The notes below the pieces were generated by a model. That model had not been told where the DNA came from. It saw nothing but the letters and a program-made list of their open reading frames with translations, and ran no database searches. Of a stretch of DNA of 6,608 nt, positions 5,218-6,608 are shown piece after piece. The translations under genes were made by a program, and so were the position numbers. This DNA is from an uncultured Roseiflexaceae bacterium (GTDB taxonomy: Bacteria; Chloroflexota; Chloroflexia; Chloroflexales; Roseiflexaceae): contig CALJIC010000266.1 of the NCBI GenBank assembly GCA_937974195.1, forward strand, positions 1 to 6,608. Reading direction: 5' to 3'. The first letter of the stretch is position 1, and the number at the start of each line of letters is the position of its first letter.

Positions 5218-6608
5218 TTGGCTGCACGCGAGTTTACGGTCGCCGGCGAGTACCGCTACGACCGCCGGTCGCCGGTGCGCTGGGTTGTGTCGCACGTGCT
5301 GCGCTACCCGCTGCTGCCGGTGATCTTCCTGGCGACAGTGATCGGCATGGCGGTGACCTACAGCTACACCGCGGTGCTGGTGGGGCAGGCGTTCGACGCG
5401 GTGGCGGGCGGCGGCGGCGTGGCGGCGCTGATCCCCGCGGCGGCGGGCGTGCTGATCGCGCGCCTGCTCTACAGCGTGCTGGACGTCGCCAACAGCTACT
5501 CGATGCAGTTCCTGGCGCAGAAGGTCGAGCGCGACGCGCGCGAGGAGCTGTACATCAGCCTGCTCGGCAAGAGCCAGACGTTCCACAACCAGCAGCGCGT
5601 CGGCGACATCATGGCGCGGGCGACGAACGACGTGCAGCAGCTCAACCCCATGCTGACCCCGGGGGTGAGCCTGATCTGCGAGGCGCTGATCAGCATCATC
5701 GTGCCGCTGATCATGGTGGCGGCCCTGCGCGTCGAGCTGTTGCTGGCCCCGCTGGTGTTCCTGGTGGCGTTCGGGCTGGCGCTCAGGCGCTACAGCAACC
5801 AGCTCGCGCCGGTGGCCGGGGCGCTGCGCGGCCAGTTCGGCGCGCTGAACGCCCGGCTGGCCGAGGCGGTGAGCGGCATCGAGGTGGTGAAGGGGTACGC
5901 CCAGGAGGCCCAGGAGCGCGGGCGGTTCGCGCGCAACGCCCGGCGCTACCGCGACCTGTTCGTGCGCGAGGGGGATGTGCAGGCGCGCTACCTGCCGCTG
6001 CTGCTGTACGGCCTGCTGATCGGGCTGGCCTTCGCGCACGCGCTGATCCTGTTCATGAACGGCCAGCTGACGGTCGGCGAGGTGATCACCTACATGGGGC
6101 TGCTGGAGGTGCTGCGCTTCCCGACCTACATCTCGCTGTTCACGTTCTCGGCGGTGCAGCTCGGGCTGGCGGGCGCCGCGCGCATCCTGCAGACGATCAA
6201 GGCCGAGACCGAGCTCGATGAGAACGCCGCCGGCCACAGCGCGCCGATCCGCGGCGAGATCACCTTCGAGCGGGTGAGCTTCGGGTACGGCCAGCCGTCC
6301 GGCGAGGGCCAGGGCGCGGCGCCGGGCGAAGGGGAGACGGCCCCCATCTCGCGGCCGCTGGTTCTGCGGGACATCTCGTTCCACATTAGCCCCGGCGAGA
6401 TCGTGGCGATCGTCGGGCAGACCGGCTCGGGCAAGACGACGCTCACGCGCCTGGTGAACCGCATCTTCGACGCGACCTCCGGGCGGGTGCTGATCGACGG
6501 CGTGGACGTGCGCGACTGGAGCCTGGACAGCCTGCGCTCGCAGATCTCGACGATCGAGCAGGACATCTTCCTCTTCTCGCGCAGCATCGCCGAGAACATC
6601 GCCTTCGG
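5218..6608 (+). CDS. ABC exporter half-transporter (permease fused to ATPase), partial at the right edge
   Basis: 463 residues are visible before the window ends, with no stop. The first about 330 form a type I exporter membrane domain. Hydrophobic segments lie near residues 31-55, 69-90, 150-172, 174-192, 258-278 and 303-320. Cytoplasmic loops include KVERDAREELY near 102-112 and TNDVQQLNP near 136-144. The ATPase domain follows, with A-loop Y357 (SFGYG), Walker A GQTGSGKTT (400-408), Q-loop Q448 in EQDIFLFSRS, and SIAENI. The signature LSGGQ, Walker B and H-loop lie beyond the edge. An insertion rich in Gly, Glu and Pro (about 358-380) lies between the A-loop and the LRDISF strand and is longer than usual. 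The protein would export a lipid, drug or peptide through the inner membrane as a dimer. The start is a TTG with a strong ribosome binding site. It is the last visible member of the M16-M16-hydrolase operon; a second half-transporter may follow. Confidence 0.93.
   Translation, partial: MAAREFTVAGEYRYDRRSPVRWVVSHVLRYPLLPVIFLATVIGMAVTYSYTAVLVGQAFDAVAGGGGVAALIPAAAGVLIARLLYSVLDVANSYSMQFLAQKVERDAREELYISLLGKSQTFHNQQRVGDIMARATNDVQQLNPMLTPGVSLICEALISIIVPLIMVAALRVELLLAPLVFLVAFGLALRRYSNQLAPVAGALRGQFGALNARLAEAVSGIEVVKGYAQEAQERGRFARNARRYRDLFVREGDVQARYLPLLLYGLLIGLAFAHALILFMNGQLTVGEVITYMGLLEVLRFPTYISLFTFSAVQLGLAGAARILQTIKAETELDENAAGHSAPIRGEITFERVSFGYGQPSGEGQGAAPGEGETAPISRPLVLRDISFHISPGEIVAIVGQTGSGKTTLTRLVNRIFDATSGRVLIDGVDVRDWSLDSLRSQISTIEQDIFLFSRSIAENIAF

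Noticed and set aside
512..5227. Long minus-strand open frames opposite the plus-strand genes (512-1453, 1879-3489, 3026-5227), and another at 5041-6384
   Set aside because: They are rich in Arg, His, Gln and Pro, match no family and lie antiparallel to clearly conserved proteins. This is the usual result of few stop codons in very GC-rich DNA.

Overview
The window is about 6.6 kb of very GC-rich bacterial DNA. The genes have strongly G/C-ending codons, and the intergenic spacers are less GC-rich and carry a recurring short hairpin repeat. Gene content, spacer style and the rRNA-leader-like sequence at the left edge suggest a Chloroflexota bacterium of the Roseiflexus/Chloroflexus type. This rests on general resemblance, not on a marker gene; Actinomycetota or Deinococcota cannot be excluded.

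Layout. Positions 1-540 hold no convincing protein gene. On the minus strand they hold two sigma70-type promoters exactly 100 bp apart (-35 at 343-348 and 243-248). These face left into a structured untranslated leader with an intrinsic-terminator-like hairpin (75-108) and then a motif resembling the boxA/processing leader of ribosomal RNA operons (28-54). The likeliest reading is that an rRNA operon, or another abundant RNA, starts just off the left edge. On the plus strand a perfect TATAAT (513-518) starts the rightward half. The first rightward gene (566-1498) is an Old Yellow Enzyme-like (beta/alpha)8 protein whose catalytic residues appear degenerate. A 275-bp spacer (1499-1773) with several hairpins and two copies of the short repeat follows.

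From 1774 to the right edge, four same-strand genes lie 13, 30 and 14 bp apart and look like one operon. They are an M16B zinc metallopeptidase with an intact HxxEH site (1774-3048), a second M16 protein that has lost HxxEH but keeps the RGLAY (R/Y) motif (3062-4330), an alpha/beta hydrolase with an intact Ser-Asp-His triad (4361-5203), and a type I ABC exporter half-transporter running off the edge (5218-6608+). The two M16 proteins carry complementary halves of the active site and probably work as a heterodimer. Together with a hydrolase and an exporter they could process and export a peptide or lipid-linked substrate, but no precursor peptide or modifying enzyme is visible, so this is inference.

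No CRISPR array, tRNA, insertion sequence or phage gene was recognised.
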